Of a stretch of 64,000 nt of DNA, positions 44,870 to 55,738 are shown one piece after another (within the stretch, counting starts at the first letter, position 1; each line of letters opens with the position of its first letter). Source of the stretch: Stenocarpella maydis (Eukaryota > Ascomycota > Sordariomycetes > Diaporthales > Diaporthaceae); assembly GCA_002270565.1 (NCBI GenBank), contig NQMI01000004.1:811065-875064 (forward strand), read 5' to 3'. The notes under the pieces were generated by a model that was given only the letters and a program-made list of their open reading frames with translations, did not search any database and was not told the DNA's origin. The position numbers and the translations under genes are program-made.

Positions 44870-45810
44870 CCTCTAGAGCTCTCACAAAACTTCACACTGG
44901 TTAAGGCTGAGCCACACGGCAGTTCGACCTCGGCTTTGACTGCAAGACTAATTGCTCAGAATGAAACAGGATCAGGAGACAATTCTTCATCAAGGTACCA
45001 AATGAAGGCGGCGTCCTACTAATCCATGAGATATTCTGACCTACTACCAGGTTGTGACGGGCGAATATGCAGAAGAAATGGTCAAAGGGAAGTACTTGAG
45101 CATACTGAAAATTTTCAACACGGTACCGTCACTGGCTCCAAGGCCTCAAGGATATGGGAAGTGCGTGGAGTCAGACGGCTTCTTCTATTTGCGACCACAA
45201 GGATATCGATCACCGGGCTCCTGGCCCAGCCAGGCTTGGAGAGCGGCTCTCGTCGGGAGCTGCACCTCAAATCTAGAGGGAAATCACCGAACAATACTAC
45301 AACCTTTAATAATAGAGGGAAGCTATCTATAGCGGAAGCTGCAGCTATAAGCGCAATATTAAACGGGACCCCTTTGCTAGGCAAGTCTTGAAAACACCAA
45401 GAAAACATCAACAGCCCTTCCTAACAACAATCACAACCTCCTCCTCCCTCGCGACAGCAGCAGGCATCAGTCTATAGTAGCTACAGCAGCCAGACCCCCA
45501 CGGAGATCTCTGGGAGGCGAACACTGGCACTGATGTTAATACCGATGAGATTTACATCATCGACGCAGCAGCTTACTACGCTCATAACGAGAAGGAGCTC
45601 GGGATGTGGAGATGCGATCACTATCAGATGCAGTCAAAGGACTATGTGGATGAATATCTCAAGCACCTCAAGCCAGACGAGCCCGCGGAGGAATTCCAGG
45701 ATAGGAACCTGCTGTACTCGGTGCAAACTAAACTGATGCACAAGTTGATGGAAGAACTGGAGTACTTGATAGGAAAATATCTGGTAGGGAGGATCAGCAA
45801 GCCAAATTAA
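44870..45810 (+). pseudogene. Fructosamine/ketosamine-3-kinase-like pseudogene
   Basis: Pieces of the fungal protein-ribulosamine/fructosamine 3-kinase family appear in order on the plus strand but in different frames. They are FTLVKAEPHGSSTSALTARL (about 44890), then FFIK and VVTGEYAEEMVKGKYLSILK (45050-45110, after a 57-nt intron-like gap), then LAPRPQGYGK and a frame-shifted KDIDHRAPGP. The C-terminal lobe at 45500-45810 is well preserved: HGDLWEANTGTD, IYIIDAAAYYAHNEKELGMW and FQDRNLLYSV. About 100 residues of the central lobe between the ADLH-type helix and HGDLW are missing or unreadable, with several stops. The catalytic HGD survives. These enzymes deglycate proteins by phosphorylating Amadori products; this copy is broken. 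Confidence 0.75.
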
Positions 45811-48439
45811 GTTTTACGCACCGTGCATGATAGATTAAGTTAAAGAACAATTCATTCTACCTTGACAACTTCAATGTTCGGACGGATGGCACCACTTCTA
45901 TCTCTAGGTACCTAAGTAGGTAGTCGTTTTATAGCCCGCCTATGGTCATACTACAGGCCCTTAAGAGTGTTTCATCATTATTCTGTGCCTAAAAGCGAGA
46001 ACTTCCTCTCCAGCGCACAACACGAGCTATGCCGATCTAGACAGTGGCTAATGAAGTTACAAACAAAAGCCTGACTAGACGCTAAACTGAAAGAGAGATA
46101 TTTGTGACAGATTTGATTCTATCTACACAATCGATGGCTTACTTAAGTACTTGAGCCAATCCTCCTGCTCTAAGCGCACGCATACGTACCAACGAGCTCG
46201 TAACGGGTCCAATGGTCTGTTGTTGCTGTGCTCCCCTGGTTATATCAAAACTCATAAGTGATTAAAGATATTCAGAGAACAACTACATATGTAGGTAGAT
46301 GAGCCGCTCTAAAGTTCTCTACGGAATGATGCCACAGTTTTTCGCCATGCCATCTTCTATATTACGTACCGGTCCACACCGGGTCACCTCACTACTACCA
46401 CGCACTCTCAGGCCCAAGTGGCCCAGACACTCATATCAAAGGTGTTTAGAACCTCCACAAACCCAAGCGCGGTCGGTATGACCCAGGTTAGGTTCAAGGT
46501 TAACCGGTAAGTTAGTCTCTTGCCACCACGCTCTGCGACCGAATCTCCTACCTCTTGATCGCCGCCGTTTATGCCGTTTGCTGTTGCCGCTGCCACCACC
46601 GTCGGCGACGGACGTCCGTAAAATTCAGATTCACTGCCGGCAGCCCGTTGATAGGGTTTTAGTAATTCTCGTGGTCGCAGCCCCCGTACATGTGCCGCCT
46701 CTTGCCTGCCTGCGCTGTGCTTAGCGCCTTGTACATGCGTGAAGGCGCCGCCGATGCTAGGGCAGCAGATCTCACGATCTGTCTTTGGTGTTTCCACCTA
46801 TCTATCATTGATGGGGTCTCGAAAGTTGGTACTCTTCATCTAGCAACTCGAGGGTTGCATCGCTGCACTTGGAACCTGACTTTTGAGTTGCACAGAAGCC
46901 GTCGTCACCCTCGTTTTTTCGACAGCCTTGCTTCCGAGGCCTGTGGTGCTGAAGGTCATCTATTTTGCCCGTCATGGACTTTTTAGGGCCAGCTGGCGTC
47001 TCTCGTGGCTCTCAAGAACGTCAACACGACACTCCAATCAACCTGCCATGCTCAACGTGACTCCTCTTTGAATTTGAAGTAGTCCTCGTCTAAGCTCCAA
47101 GAACAGTTGTCAAGTAGGCAATGGCATCCAACGCTTTGGTAGGTCTTGTCTGTAATTTATCACTTCGATTCGATGGGCGGGCTTGGTCTTCTCTAACGTA
47201 CCTAGGTATTGCCTGCTCCAGGAGTCAGCTCTATACACAACATTGATCAGCTAGAAGGGATGAAGACGGCGTGCTGTGCTCACACGTAGCAATGAGGCCC
47301 AGTTCTTAGTTACCTGAGATACTCTAAGAGGTTGCAACCACGGTAAATGCCATTTGGACACTTGCACAGCCTTTTGAATCAGCGCCCTGGTCACACCAAG
47401 AAATAACCCAGCCGTGCTGTAGATAGCAACACACCTGGACAGTATCTCTCTCTGGAAATCTGAGTCCGTCCTTCTTTCGCTTCACTCCACGAGCTGGTTA
47501 GTAGCAGACCAGCCGCGCGATGGCATGGCGCAGGAGAGGAGACTTCGATAGAGAACAAGCAACATTTAGATAGAACAGTCAAGGCGGGGACCATGGGAAT
47601 TAGTCTCAGCTTCATGAACGCGTCCCGTCCGCGTCACCAATTGACCTCATACTTCGCAAATGGCACGCCCGCAACCCTCCCCTCTCATCGCCTTCAGGGT
47701 CTTTCAGCAAGGGTATCGGGTTGTTTTGTTTTCACTTTGAAGCTAGACGCGGGACGCGTTACTGTCATCGACGCGACTCACGAAGCTATCGCGACAAGTT
47801 CGACCTGCCACTGTTCTTACTGTACACTACCACCCACGTTACCGTCGCCGGATTCAAGCCAACTGTAAACGCATAGGAAAAGTTCCGGTGGGACGTCTGA
47901 GTAAAGTATCTAGGTATACCTAACCCTTATCAATTGCACTGTACTAGCACTTGAGTCTCCCCACTGAAGCAAGCTGTTGCTCTTGCAATGTCTTCACTTC
48001 TAGCTACCCACACAACCCTGAACCACGTGGCCCAGCAAACAATCTGAATAGATTCGATCCCATTGTTCTCCGTGTCTTCACGTACAGCCCCTCGCTAGCT
48101 GTCACCACTTCCACGTGGGTTGTGGAGCTCAAGCTCCCATTCACTGCCTTTCCCTCGATTGTTGACTTCTATAAAGTCCCAGTACTTTTCCTCGATTGTT
48201 GACTCTCTCCCTCGACCTTCCCAATCTCCCCAACCCATCAACCGCTGCTCGACATCGAAGCTCTCATCTTGCTTCGTCGTCGTCTTCCCCTCTCCTTCGT
48301 CGTCGTCTTCTCTTCTGCTACATCGCCGTCGTCTGCTTCGTCGCCGTCGTCTGTCGCGTCGTTGTTTTCTGCCACCTTACCTGTCGTGCCGTCGTCTCCT
48401 GCTTTCATCCAGTCCATCGGTGCCATCTCCTCAATCATC
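45811..48439. other. Long intergenic region
   Basis: 2.6 kb with scattered open frames (up to 130 codons on the minus strand at 46408-46797), none with a recognisable motif. The last 250 bp are pyrimidine-rich (CGTCGTC repeats), as in the 5' UTR of the next gene. Confidence 0.45.
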
Positions 48440-50243
48440 ATGAACTCTTCCGCGATGGCGTCCGGTCCTGCTCAGCGCCAGACTGGCACGCAGCAGCAAC
48501 AGGCTCTCCGAGCTCGTCTTGACGATCCCCTCGTTACGCACGACTTCCGCGGCGAGATTCAGGACTATAGCGATTACCTGAATCTCATGGCGGCCTACTC
48601 CGTTCGGCGAAAGGAAGAGCACAAGATCGCGCCCGTCTCTCAAGACCTTGACATGAACTACCCCCACAATGACGCCGCCAAGCAGAAACAGCTGGTCCAG
48701 CGTCTATGCGATGCCATGAGAAATCAGACGGGCATCTTGGATGGTACACTCAAGAAAGACGCCAACAAGGAAATTGTTCTGGACGACAACGGCCTTCCCG
48801 TAAAGAAGGAAAACGCCATCATTCGGCGGTCGCGAGAAATTCCCAACATTGTCCTGGAGATGCTTGCCTGGGGCTTCTTGGTAAGTCTGAGAATCTTTGC
48901 TGCAGCTTCATCTTGTTCTCAGCGCTTGGATCAGCCGCTGACGTTCATACTCACAGATTTCAATCAAAGACGCCCAGGAGGGTGCTCTCTACCCACTCGA
49001 ATGGGCTTTGGATCGGAACTTCGAGTACGAGTACTACCCAACCTTCATGGATCGATTCACCGCAGCCGAGGCGTCCCTCAAGGTAAGTCTCGTCCAGTCT
49101 GCCTACTAATGCTGCCTACTAGTTCACGCACCATTACTGACAGACCCAAAACAGGTCTCGAAGAAAGTTGTTTCTGACTTGGCGGAGGCTTCGTGGCCCT
49201 GCAGACTGGCAAGCGCTCCAGCCTACGAAGTCAACCGAAAGAAGGTCAACCAGCGCGTCAACGGCAACAAGCAGGTTCTCCTCGCAGAAGCAACGTCCAA
49301 GAGGAAGCGAGATCTCCAAGAGCAAGAGGACCAGGAGCTTGAGGGCAATGACAAGGGCGCCCCAGGCAATACTCAGGCCACGCCCGCAAACACTCGCAAG
49401 ACGGCAACTCGCAGGCCCGCAAAACAACAGAGGCGTTTAGAAGCCCCTCAAGGCCTCAATCAACAGGCTGAGGTTGCCCCGCCAACGGCTCCCGCCCAGC
49501 AGGCTGGGATTGCTCTGCAGAGAGCAGTCAACTCCTTCACTCCCACTCCTGAGTCGACACAGGAGCTCGGCCATAATGGCCAATTCTTCGCATCGACAAA
49601 CGCTTTGGCTCCCCCAATGGCGGCTTATCATCCTCCATCTCAGTCGGAGCTCACCTCAGCCTCACTCCAGAGCTCGCCGTACGCGTTTGGTCTTCAGCAG
49701 CCAAACTACCTTCCGCAGACTTCTGTCTCGAGCGGTCCTGGCCAAGTCCTCAACACTATGCCAGTTCAGCATACCCAATTCCCACAAGCTTCCGACAGCT
49801 TCTTGTCCCAGGCGGACATCTTCGGCGCTCCTTTCATGCAACAGACAGCCTCATCCGCTGGCACTGTTCCCAGCCACATCGACGCGCCGACTCCGGGTAC
49901 CCAACTCGCGCAAACCTTCGGCAACACCAACTTCTTGCCCCAAGCAAATAACCTCGGCGCTCCTTTCACCCCGCTGTTCGCCTCAACCCCTGCCACTCCC
50001 AGCCTGGCTACCACCCCGGGGCACTTTGACAGCTCTCCATTCACCCAATCCAACTACTCTGAGACGCCATACTCCAGCGTGCCACGAACTCCTGCCAACA
50101 TCCAGTCCGTCTCTCAGTTCCAGCTTGATGAGGCAGTCCAGGCAGGTCAAGGCGACAAGGGAATTGACATGGGATTCGGAGACTACCAGTCACTTCAGTA
50201 CGACTTTCTGGATGATGATGAATGGATGTTGCCACAAATCTGA
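48440..50243 (+). CDS. Gln/Pro-rich protein, possible regulator
   Basis: Three exons: 48440-48880, 48957-49082 and 49155-50243. The introns (76 and 72 nt) are phase 0 with GTAAGT donors; 551 residues. The N-terminal ~200 residues look folded (VTHDFRGEIQDYSDYLNLM; AIIRRSREIPNIVLEML; ALDRNFEYEYYPTFMDRF). A basic Lys/Arg region follows (RKTATRRPAKQQRR), then ~270 residues of Gln/Pro/Ser/Thr-rich sequence with loose internal repeats (DIFGAPF, NLGAPF). The tail is acidic and aromatic, LQYDFLDDDEWMLPQI, and looks like an activation domain. Family not recognised. It could be a transcriptional co-regulator, which is inference from composition only. The start is the first ATG after an in-frame stretch lacking ATG. 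Confidence 0.75.
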
Positions 50244-51207
50244 GCCGGTTTGTCTGTCAACCAAGGAATGAAGGGGCATCAAGGCAGTGCAATCGATTCC
50301 AGTCCGTAAGACCGACTACGCGGCGGGGGAGGAATGGACGATTCAGTCACCTTTTGGCACTTTACACGGTAGCTACGGGGAGTTTGTGATGGTTGCGGGC
50401 TCTCTGAATTTTCAAGGTTCGTTGTGCCTGGACCCCCTGGACCTCCTGTCCGGCCCTAAGTGGCACACACCTATCTGAACCAATTCTGACCGCGCTTCCT
50501 CAGCAGCACCCTTGAGCATGTCCTTTCTATAGTCCCTTGGACAGTGTTGACTCAAGGTACGGATTCCTTGGAATGGATGCGCCAGGGGCTTGTAAGGGAT
50601 AAGGGCGTGGGGGACACCGGGGGTGCGCATCAAGGGTGGGCAAGGATTTCTTGGTCTCCAGCTACATATATTAGTCTTGGTAGGATCAATAGTGACACCC
50701 AGCCCCTGAAACTGTTGAGCACGCGTGACTACCCTCAGTGTGCGTATTGAAGTTATGCTCAATTGTGAAGTGACACCCCAACGCTTCGGTGAACTAATTA
50801 ATCACCAGCTTAATCAACCGTGTAATTAGTAGATGGATTTGCAGCGTTTGTTTTGAAGACAAGAGATGCTCCTGAGCTCTATTGATAGTTATCCCCCGTA
50901 CAAGGGTACATTTTCTGAGTCTCAGTGTTGCTCGTAAGTAAACAATTGAGACGGTTTGAAGAACCATGTAATTGGACGGGATAAATGTTTAGGTGGAAAC
51001 AGAATCTGAACATTGGATGAAACAGAATATTGGACGAAACTCAAGTGACCTTCGCAAGGGAATAACTACTATTGAACTGCCTCTCAAGCGGTTATATGCT
51101 AGTATCAATGGCACGGTCGATTCCTTATCCGTCACTATGGATATCCATTTCCAGGTAACACTTTTGCCCTTCAGCCTACCGACCAACTGACCAGAAAAGT
51201 CTCTTTA
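50244..51207. other. Intergenic between convergent genes
   Basis: No gene seen. Small open frames below 120 codons only. Confidence 0.5.
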
Positions 51208-52239
51208 CTACTTCCACAGACTTGCATAGATGATCCGCTCTCCCTTGAACGAATTCCTCGAATGAAGTGTAACCCAATTATCGACCACCAGGACGTCGCC
51301 CCTTTTCCACTCAAACGCCACCGCGAGCTCGTTCATAATCTCCTGGCACCTGCGCAGCACGTCCGCATCGAGGGGACTGCCGTCCCCAAACACCACCGCC
51401 TTGCGGGGATCATTCCGCGCGTCCTTCCATCCTGTGAAAGCCGCAACGATACTGTTGAACCAAGACGTCTTCCCCGTCCGAGGGTCCTTCTTCGTCGCCG
51501 GGATCACGGCGGTTGTCGTCCTGAGCAGGTCCCCCTCGAGCCACTCCAGCTCCATGCCCATCTCCTTGCCGACTCGCTCGGCATCGTGTTTGGTGTCCAC
51601 AGAAAACGTGGACTTCCAGCCCCTCCCGATCGCGCTCGAGGGGTCATCGGCCTCGGGCAGGATCCTGACGTACCTGACGCCCTTCTGCTCCAGCTCCGAC
51701 ACGAATTGGGGAAACTCTCCTCTGATGCGCTCATATACGAGGTTGGACAGGACTATCGGCGTCTCCCCGCCTTCTGCCGGCTCTTTCATGCAGTAGAAGA
51801 ACAACATCCCGGGGTGGCTTTTGCTCTGGGCCATTTCGTGGTGGAAAGGAATCAGCTGGTCGGCGGGCGACTCGTTGGCCGTGAAGACGGACCCGGTCAC
51901 CACGGTCCGTGGCGCCGCCCCGCCTATGTAGGGAAACTCAGCCAACCCAAACGATTTGCATATGGCATCGAAGTCTGCGGCCGTCGAGATGGGCGGGCAG
52001 AAATGGCGGAGCAGGATGGCACCGTGGGTCTTTGCTAGGTCGATCAATTGCTTCTGATTTCGAGAGATCCAAGCTGTGACGGCGTCGGTTGTACTGAGCG
52101 TGGGCGTCATGACATTGGTCTCCGGTTTCCCGGGGGTGATGACAAGTGGGAAGGAGACCGCTATGCCGTCTACATCGCAGTGTTTCTGAGGAGCAATGTG
52201 GCCGATCTGGGCCGGACTTAAATCCGGGGCGGCGGGCAT
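51208..52239 (-). CDS. TauD/TfdA-type Fe(II)/2-oxoglutarate dioxygenase
   Basis: Intronless, 343 residues, full length for fungal TauD/clavaminate-synthase-like enzymes. The iron-binding facial triad is visible as His-x-Glu in FHHEMAQ (about 132-134) and the distal His in WVTLHSRNSF (about 323). The use of Glu instead of Asp is typical of the clavaminate-synthase-like branch. Also GAILLRHF, GGETPIVLSNLVYERI, GVRYVRILPE, TGKTSWFNSI and the 2-oxoglutarate-binding Arg in FKGERIIYASL. Substrate unknown; candidates are sulfonates, carnitine-type amines or secondary metabolites. It is divergent from a Zn2Cys6 gene with a 571-bp spacer, which may mark a regulator-target pair. Confidence 0.9.
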   Translation of the reverse strand: MPAAPDLSPAQIGHIAPQKHCDVDGIAVSFPLVITPGKPETNVMTPTLSTTDAVTAWISRNQKQLIDLAKTHGAILLRHFCPPISTAADFDAICKSFGLAEFPYIGGAAPRTVVTGSVFTANESPADQLIPFHHEMAQSKSHPGMLFFYCMKEPAEGGETPIVLSNLVYERIRGEFPQFVSELEQKGVRYVRILPEADDPSSAIGRGWKSTFSVDTKHDAERVGKEMGMELEWLEGDLLRTTTAVIPATKKDPRTGKTSWFNSIVAAFTGWKDARNDPRKAVVFGDGSPLDADVLRRCQEIMNELAVAFEWKRGDVLVVDNWVTLHSRNSFKGERIIYASLWK

Positions 52240-52434
52240 TGCCTTGGTAGTGGTGTTGGACTATGATGCTTGGGAGTCCAGAGTGGAAAGAAAACAAGTA
52301 GGCCGAGTGGCGAGATTCGACATCACTTCAAGCGTAGATACTTGCAATACAGAATCAAAAGTGGTTCTGAATTCGCAAAAGTCCTCAAGAACGGACGGAC
52401 ACTGGCGGTGGCGCAACCGGCAAGGGGAACGGGT

Positions 52435-52478
<44 letters not shown>

Positions 52479-52810
52479 AGGGCCTGAACCGCGCGGGACA
52501 AGGTGGTTGCGCGACGATTTCTCCAGACATTCTTGATCCACTCAACTCATCGAACCACTTGACATGCAATACGACCCTGCCAGCTTGATGTTATACCTCC
52601 CCAGGCTGCACCCAGAGGGAAGAGTCTAGGCTCATGTGGGCGGTGGATGAAACCCCTGAGATGCGTACAATTGGCCAATTCCCGTGCACTGGTGCGCAGA
52701 TGACCTCCCACAGCCCGCCTAGTCTCACAGGGCGGATTTGCGCAAAACGACACTTGGGCCGCGAGCCTTGCAACCGAGACAAGGCATAAGAGTAATCACG
52801 GCCCCAGATC
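52240..52810. promoter_or_regulatory. Divergent promoter region with (CCGGAG)7
   Basis: Intergenic spacer between the TauD and Zn2Cys6 genes. Contains seven perfect CCGGAG units at 52435-52476. Each unit junction makes a CGG triplet, the half-site type bound by many Zn2Cys6 proteins, although simple repeat expansion explains it equally well. Confidence 0.4.
52435..52476. repeat. (CCGGAG)7 microsatellite
   Basis: Seven perfect hexamers in the TauD/Zn2Cys6 spacer. Confidence 0.9.
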
Positions 52811-53405
52811 ATGCCGGTTGTGCAATCCGAGGGTTGGAAGCTGAAGACAACAATGCTCCAACAAGTCCTCGGCCAATCCTTGACCAAGCAGGAATTGAAG
52901 ATGGCGAACACCCTTGAGATGGCCGACCTGCACGCGACGCAGTGTGGGCCTGTCCTCGATCCCGGTGAGAAGGACTACGACCGTCGGAAGGCTGCAGCGA
53001 TCGAGACCCATGCGACACGGCGTCGCGCACATGCAGGCAGGCCGAGAATCAAGACAGGATGCATCAATTGCAAGTCCGTCCACTGAATCCCACCTGTCAT
53101 CCGACGAGGCCGCTCTCAAACACGAAGTGAAGCTGAACCATCGGTGTAGGCAACGAAGGATCAGATGCGACGAGAAGAGGCCCGCCTGTACTCAGTGCAT
53201 CCGCTCCAGGAAGGAATGCGCTGGTTATCCTCCTCGTGCAAGACGGGCGGGGCCGGCTCACGGCGGAGAGGAAGCACCATCACCAGTGAAGACAGGCAGC
53301 AGAGGTAAGCCGCTCTCCGCTGCGAGTTGCTCGTGGAGCCCTCGTGTCACCACAGCAGACGTATTTAACACCGGGGGGTTCCTTCTGATGCGCATTTCCT
53401 CGTAG
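52811..53405 (+). CDS. Short Zn(II)2Cys6 zinc-cluster protein
   Basis: Exon 1 is 52811-53073, the intron 53074-53149 (76 nt, GTCCGT...GTAG), and exon 2 53150-53405; 172 residues. The intron falls after CK, a very common position in fungal zinc-cluster genes. Splicing creates a perfect CX2CX6CX6CX2CX6C motif: TGCINCKQRRIRCDEKRPAC then TQCIRSRKECAGY. Exon 1 has ~85 residues ahead of it, and the first ATG is assumed to be the start. The protein ends ~50 residues after the cluster, with no fungal_trans middle domain. It is either a short DNA-binding protein, a truncated gene, or one with further exons I could not join: a GTAAGC donor-like site at about 53306 lies just after the cluster. The donor GTCCGT is weak. 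Confidence 0.65.
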
Positions 53406-53482
53406 ATATTTGTTTACTTGAAAACCCCACGCCTCGAACGCACGATACCCAAGGAAATGCACATCTCAGTCCTGGAACCCAG

Positions 53483-55687
53483 ATGCCTCGCACTGCTCTG
53501 GCAGGCAGGGGAGCCGCGGCTGCGCGTCCATCACAACAGGGGCGCCCCCACGCCCGCGAAATACCCGACGTAGGCACCGGGAATCCCAGACAGCATCTGA
53601 GGTATGACATCTGGAACAGGCCGTCAGCCCCCTTGGCAATCCAGGGAAGGACGTCACCAAATCAATCAGGGAAACCGGCCATATCTACGTCTCTGGTGGA
53701 GAGCACAGACGTGCTGCTCTCACGGTCCCTGCTCGAGCAGTGCCGGCTTGACGAGAGCCCTGGGAGCATGAGCCCAAAATCTAGCGAGGCGAGCTGGAAG
53801 CCGAGGTGGTGGACTGATGCTACGCAAAGTAACAAGACGTCCCTCTCGACGTGGGACTCGTCCGTGGGGCAGCCGCAACCCGTGGAGAACCACCACTGCG
53901 AGGGCCACCAGATCCCAGCACAAGAAACCACCAAGTTCTCCAAACAGCAGACCGCTACCCAGAGGTGTTGGGGCCACGCCTCCGCCTTGTCCAGTATGCT
54001 TGGGAGCCATCAGGTCCCTGAGCCAGTGTGCCCGCCCAAGCACGACATCTGGGCTCTGATGGCGACGGCGAAGAAGTTCCAGCCCTGTCTCGGCACGCTT
54101 GCACGCTGCTCCAGCCAGGGGGGCAGGAGATTGCAGAGCTGTCCGAATCCTCGGACCCAGAGGATCCTGGATGAGGAGGCCTCGAGCCCCAGCAGCGCCT
54201 CGAAGCCTGTCGCGATTCCAGCGGCAAAGTCAACCCTCGGTCGCACTGCTCAAGGCGGTGAGTCAACGGACACATTGTACACCGGCTCCGACCAGACGTG
54301 TGCGATGAAAACTCCATGTAGCAGCAGCTCATCACCGGGTCTGCTGTCACGGGAGGAGCAGAAGAGGCTCCTCCTGGACCGCCTAATGGAGCACTTCTTC
54401 GCGGAGCTTGTTAGTGGCGGACAAGTGCACGCCAGAGGCGGAGAGGGGTGCTCTGCACGTCCGGGGTCGAAATCAATGGTCGGTGGCTCGAGCCGCAAGG
54501 GAGCAAGCGTGCAGAACGGGCGGCGGGGCAAGGGCAAACGGCCCTCGAACGCCGACGATGATGAAGGGTCGGGCAACGAAGGCCACGAGGCGCCAAAGCC
54601 CAAGAAGGTCAAGAGCGAGGAGGCCGGAGCGAGGAGGCTCGCGTGCCCCTTCTTCAAGAGGAACCCCCGCAGATACAAGGACCAGAGCAAGTGCGTGGGG
54701 CCTGGCTGGCTGACGGTACACCGGCTCAAGGAGCACCTCTACCGGCGCCACATGCTGCCCATTCACTGTTACCGGTGCCGCGAGGTCTTCCCCAGCGACC
54801 GGCTCCTCCAGCTGCACTCGCGCTCGGAGGTGCGGTGCGCGGTGCGCGACGGCGCCTCCGGGGGCCAGGAGCTGGAGGGCATCGACGGGTCGCAGGAGAG
54901 GCTGCTGCGGAGCAGGAAGCGCACGGACAAGACGGAGGAGGAGAAGTGGCGGGATGTCTTCAGGATATGCTTCCCGGCCGACATACCCGACTCGACCCCC
55001 TCGCCGTGGTTCGAGCTGCCGCCCGCCTGGGGCGCGGCGAGCCCCGCCGCGCCGGACTCGGACATCGCGCGGTACGAGGAGTTCCTGCGCAGGGAGCTGC
55101 CGGGGCGGGTTAGGGGCGAGCTGGAGGTGCGGATCGAGCAGGAGCTCAGTCCTGTCGAGGAGAGCCTTAAGCGGCAGCTTGTCGACATCGTGAGGGACAT
55201 GCAGCAGAGGTTGTTTGCGGACTTCAGGAGGCTGCAGGGAGAGGGGACGCCTCAGAGGGACGGAGCTGCCGGGAACGAGGAACCGGGACGGGGAGGTGGT
55301 GCCGATGTGGAAGGCAAGGGACCAGCTGCGTCGCCAGAGTCGCCCGAGGATCTGCTGGTCGTTGACACCTCAACCTCGGGGGCATCATTTGAGGATCTCG
55401 CCCAGGAAACACCGCCCACCGCCACAGACTGGGCCGCCAGTCAGCCCATCGACGTGTACCGGCAGCCGCAGCCATTCTTGGACGAGGTGGCAAGGTTTGA
55501 CGGCGTCATGTTTGACCTCGGGCAGAACTGCGGGGACTGGGGCTGGCCCGACTCGGGGTACATGTCTGCCGCCATGTCTGCTGTGAGCAGCAGGGTTGTT
55601 GTAGACGACGACGGAATGATTTGTGACGACGGGACGACTGGCGGACACCTTGGGAGTGCTGCCATGTATGGGGATGGTTGGTCATGA
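53483..55687 (+). CDS. Large fungal C2H2-like regulator
   Basis: Single open frame of 734 residues from the first ATG. Residues 1-300 are Ser/Pro/Gln-rich without a fold. At about 385-455 is a fungus-specific zinc-binding block: ACPFFKRNPRRY, CVGPGWLTVHRLKEHLYRRH, IHCYRCREVF and LLQLHSRSEVRC. Its Cys/His pattern is that of C2H2-like proteins common in Sordariomycetes. It is preceded by a basic nuclear-type patch (GRRGKGKRPS, KPKKVK). After it come a Trp-containing segment (EEEKWRDVFRICFP), a helical region likely to be a coiled coil (YEEFLRRELPGRVRGELEV; LKRQLVDIVRDMQQRLFADF), and an acidic tail. Target unknown. The 5' end is uncertain: the true start could lie in exons shared with the zinc-cluster gene 80 bp upstream, but no in-frame join was found. 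Confidence 0.75.
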   Translation: MPRTALAGRGAAAARPSQQGRPHAREIPDVGTGNPRQHLRYDIWNRPSAPLAIQGRTSPNQSGKPAISTSLVESTDVLLSRSLLEQCRLDESPGSMSPKSSEASWKPRWWTDATQSNKTSLSTWDSSVGQPQPVENHHCEGHQIPAQETTKFSKQQTATQRCWGHASALSSMLGSHQVPEPVCPPKHDIWALMATAKKFQPCLGTLARCSSQGGRRLQSCPNPRTQRILDEEASSPSSASKPVAIPAAKSTLGRTAQGGESTDTLYTGSDQTCAMKTPCSSSSSPGLLSREEQKRLLLDRLMEHFFAELVSGGQVHARGGEGCSARPGSKSMVGGSSRKGASVQNGRRGKGKRPSNADDDEGSGNEGHEAPKPKKVKSEEAGARRLACPFFKRNPRRYKDQSKCVGPGWLTVHRLKEHLYRRHMLPIHCYRCREVFPSDRLLQLHSRSEVRCAVRDGASGGQELEGIDGSQERLLRSRKRTDKTEEEKWRDVFRICFPADIPDSTPSPWFELPPAWGAASPAAPDSDIARYEEFLRRELPGRVRGELEVRIEQELSPVEESLKRQLVDIVRDMQQRLFADFRRLQGEGTPQRDGAAGNEEPGRGGGADVEGKGPAASPESPEDLLVVDTSTSGASFEDLAQETPPTATDWAASQPIDVYRQPQPFLDEVARFDGVMFDLGQNCGDWGWPDSGYMSAAMSAVSSRVVVDDDGMICDDGTTGGHLGSAAMYGDGWS

Positions 55688-55738
55688 AGCGACGAAGACA
55701 TGAAGCGACGAAGACATGAAGCGACGAAGACATGAAGC
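55683..55738. repeat. 16-bp tandem repeat across a stop codon
   Basis: CATGAAGCGACGAAGA repeated 3.5 times without mismatch. The first unit contains the TGA stop of the C2H2-like gene. Confidence 0.95.

Noticed and set aside
46408..46797. 129-codon open frame on the minus strand
   Set aside because: No motif and no splice partners found, in a region otherwise lacking genes.
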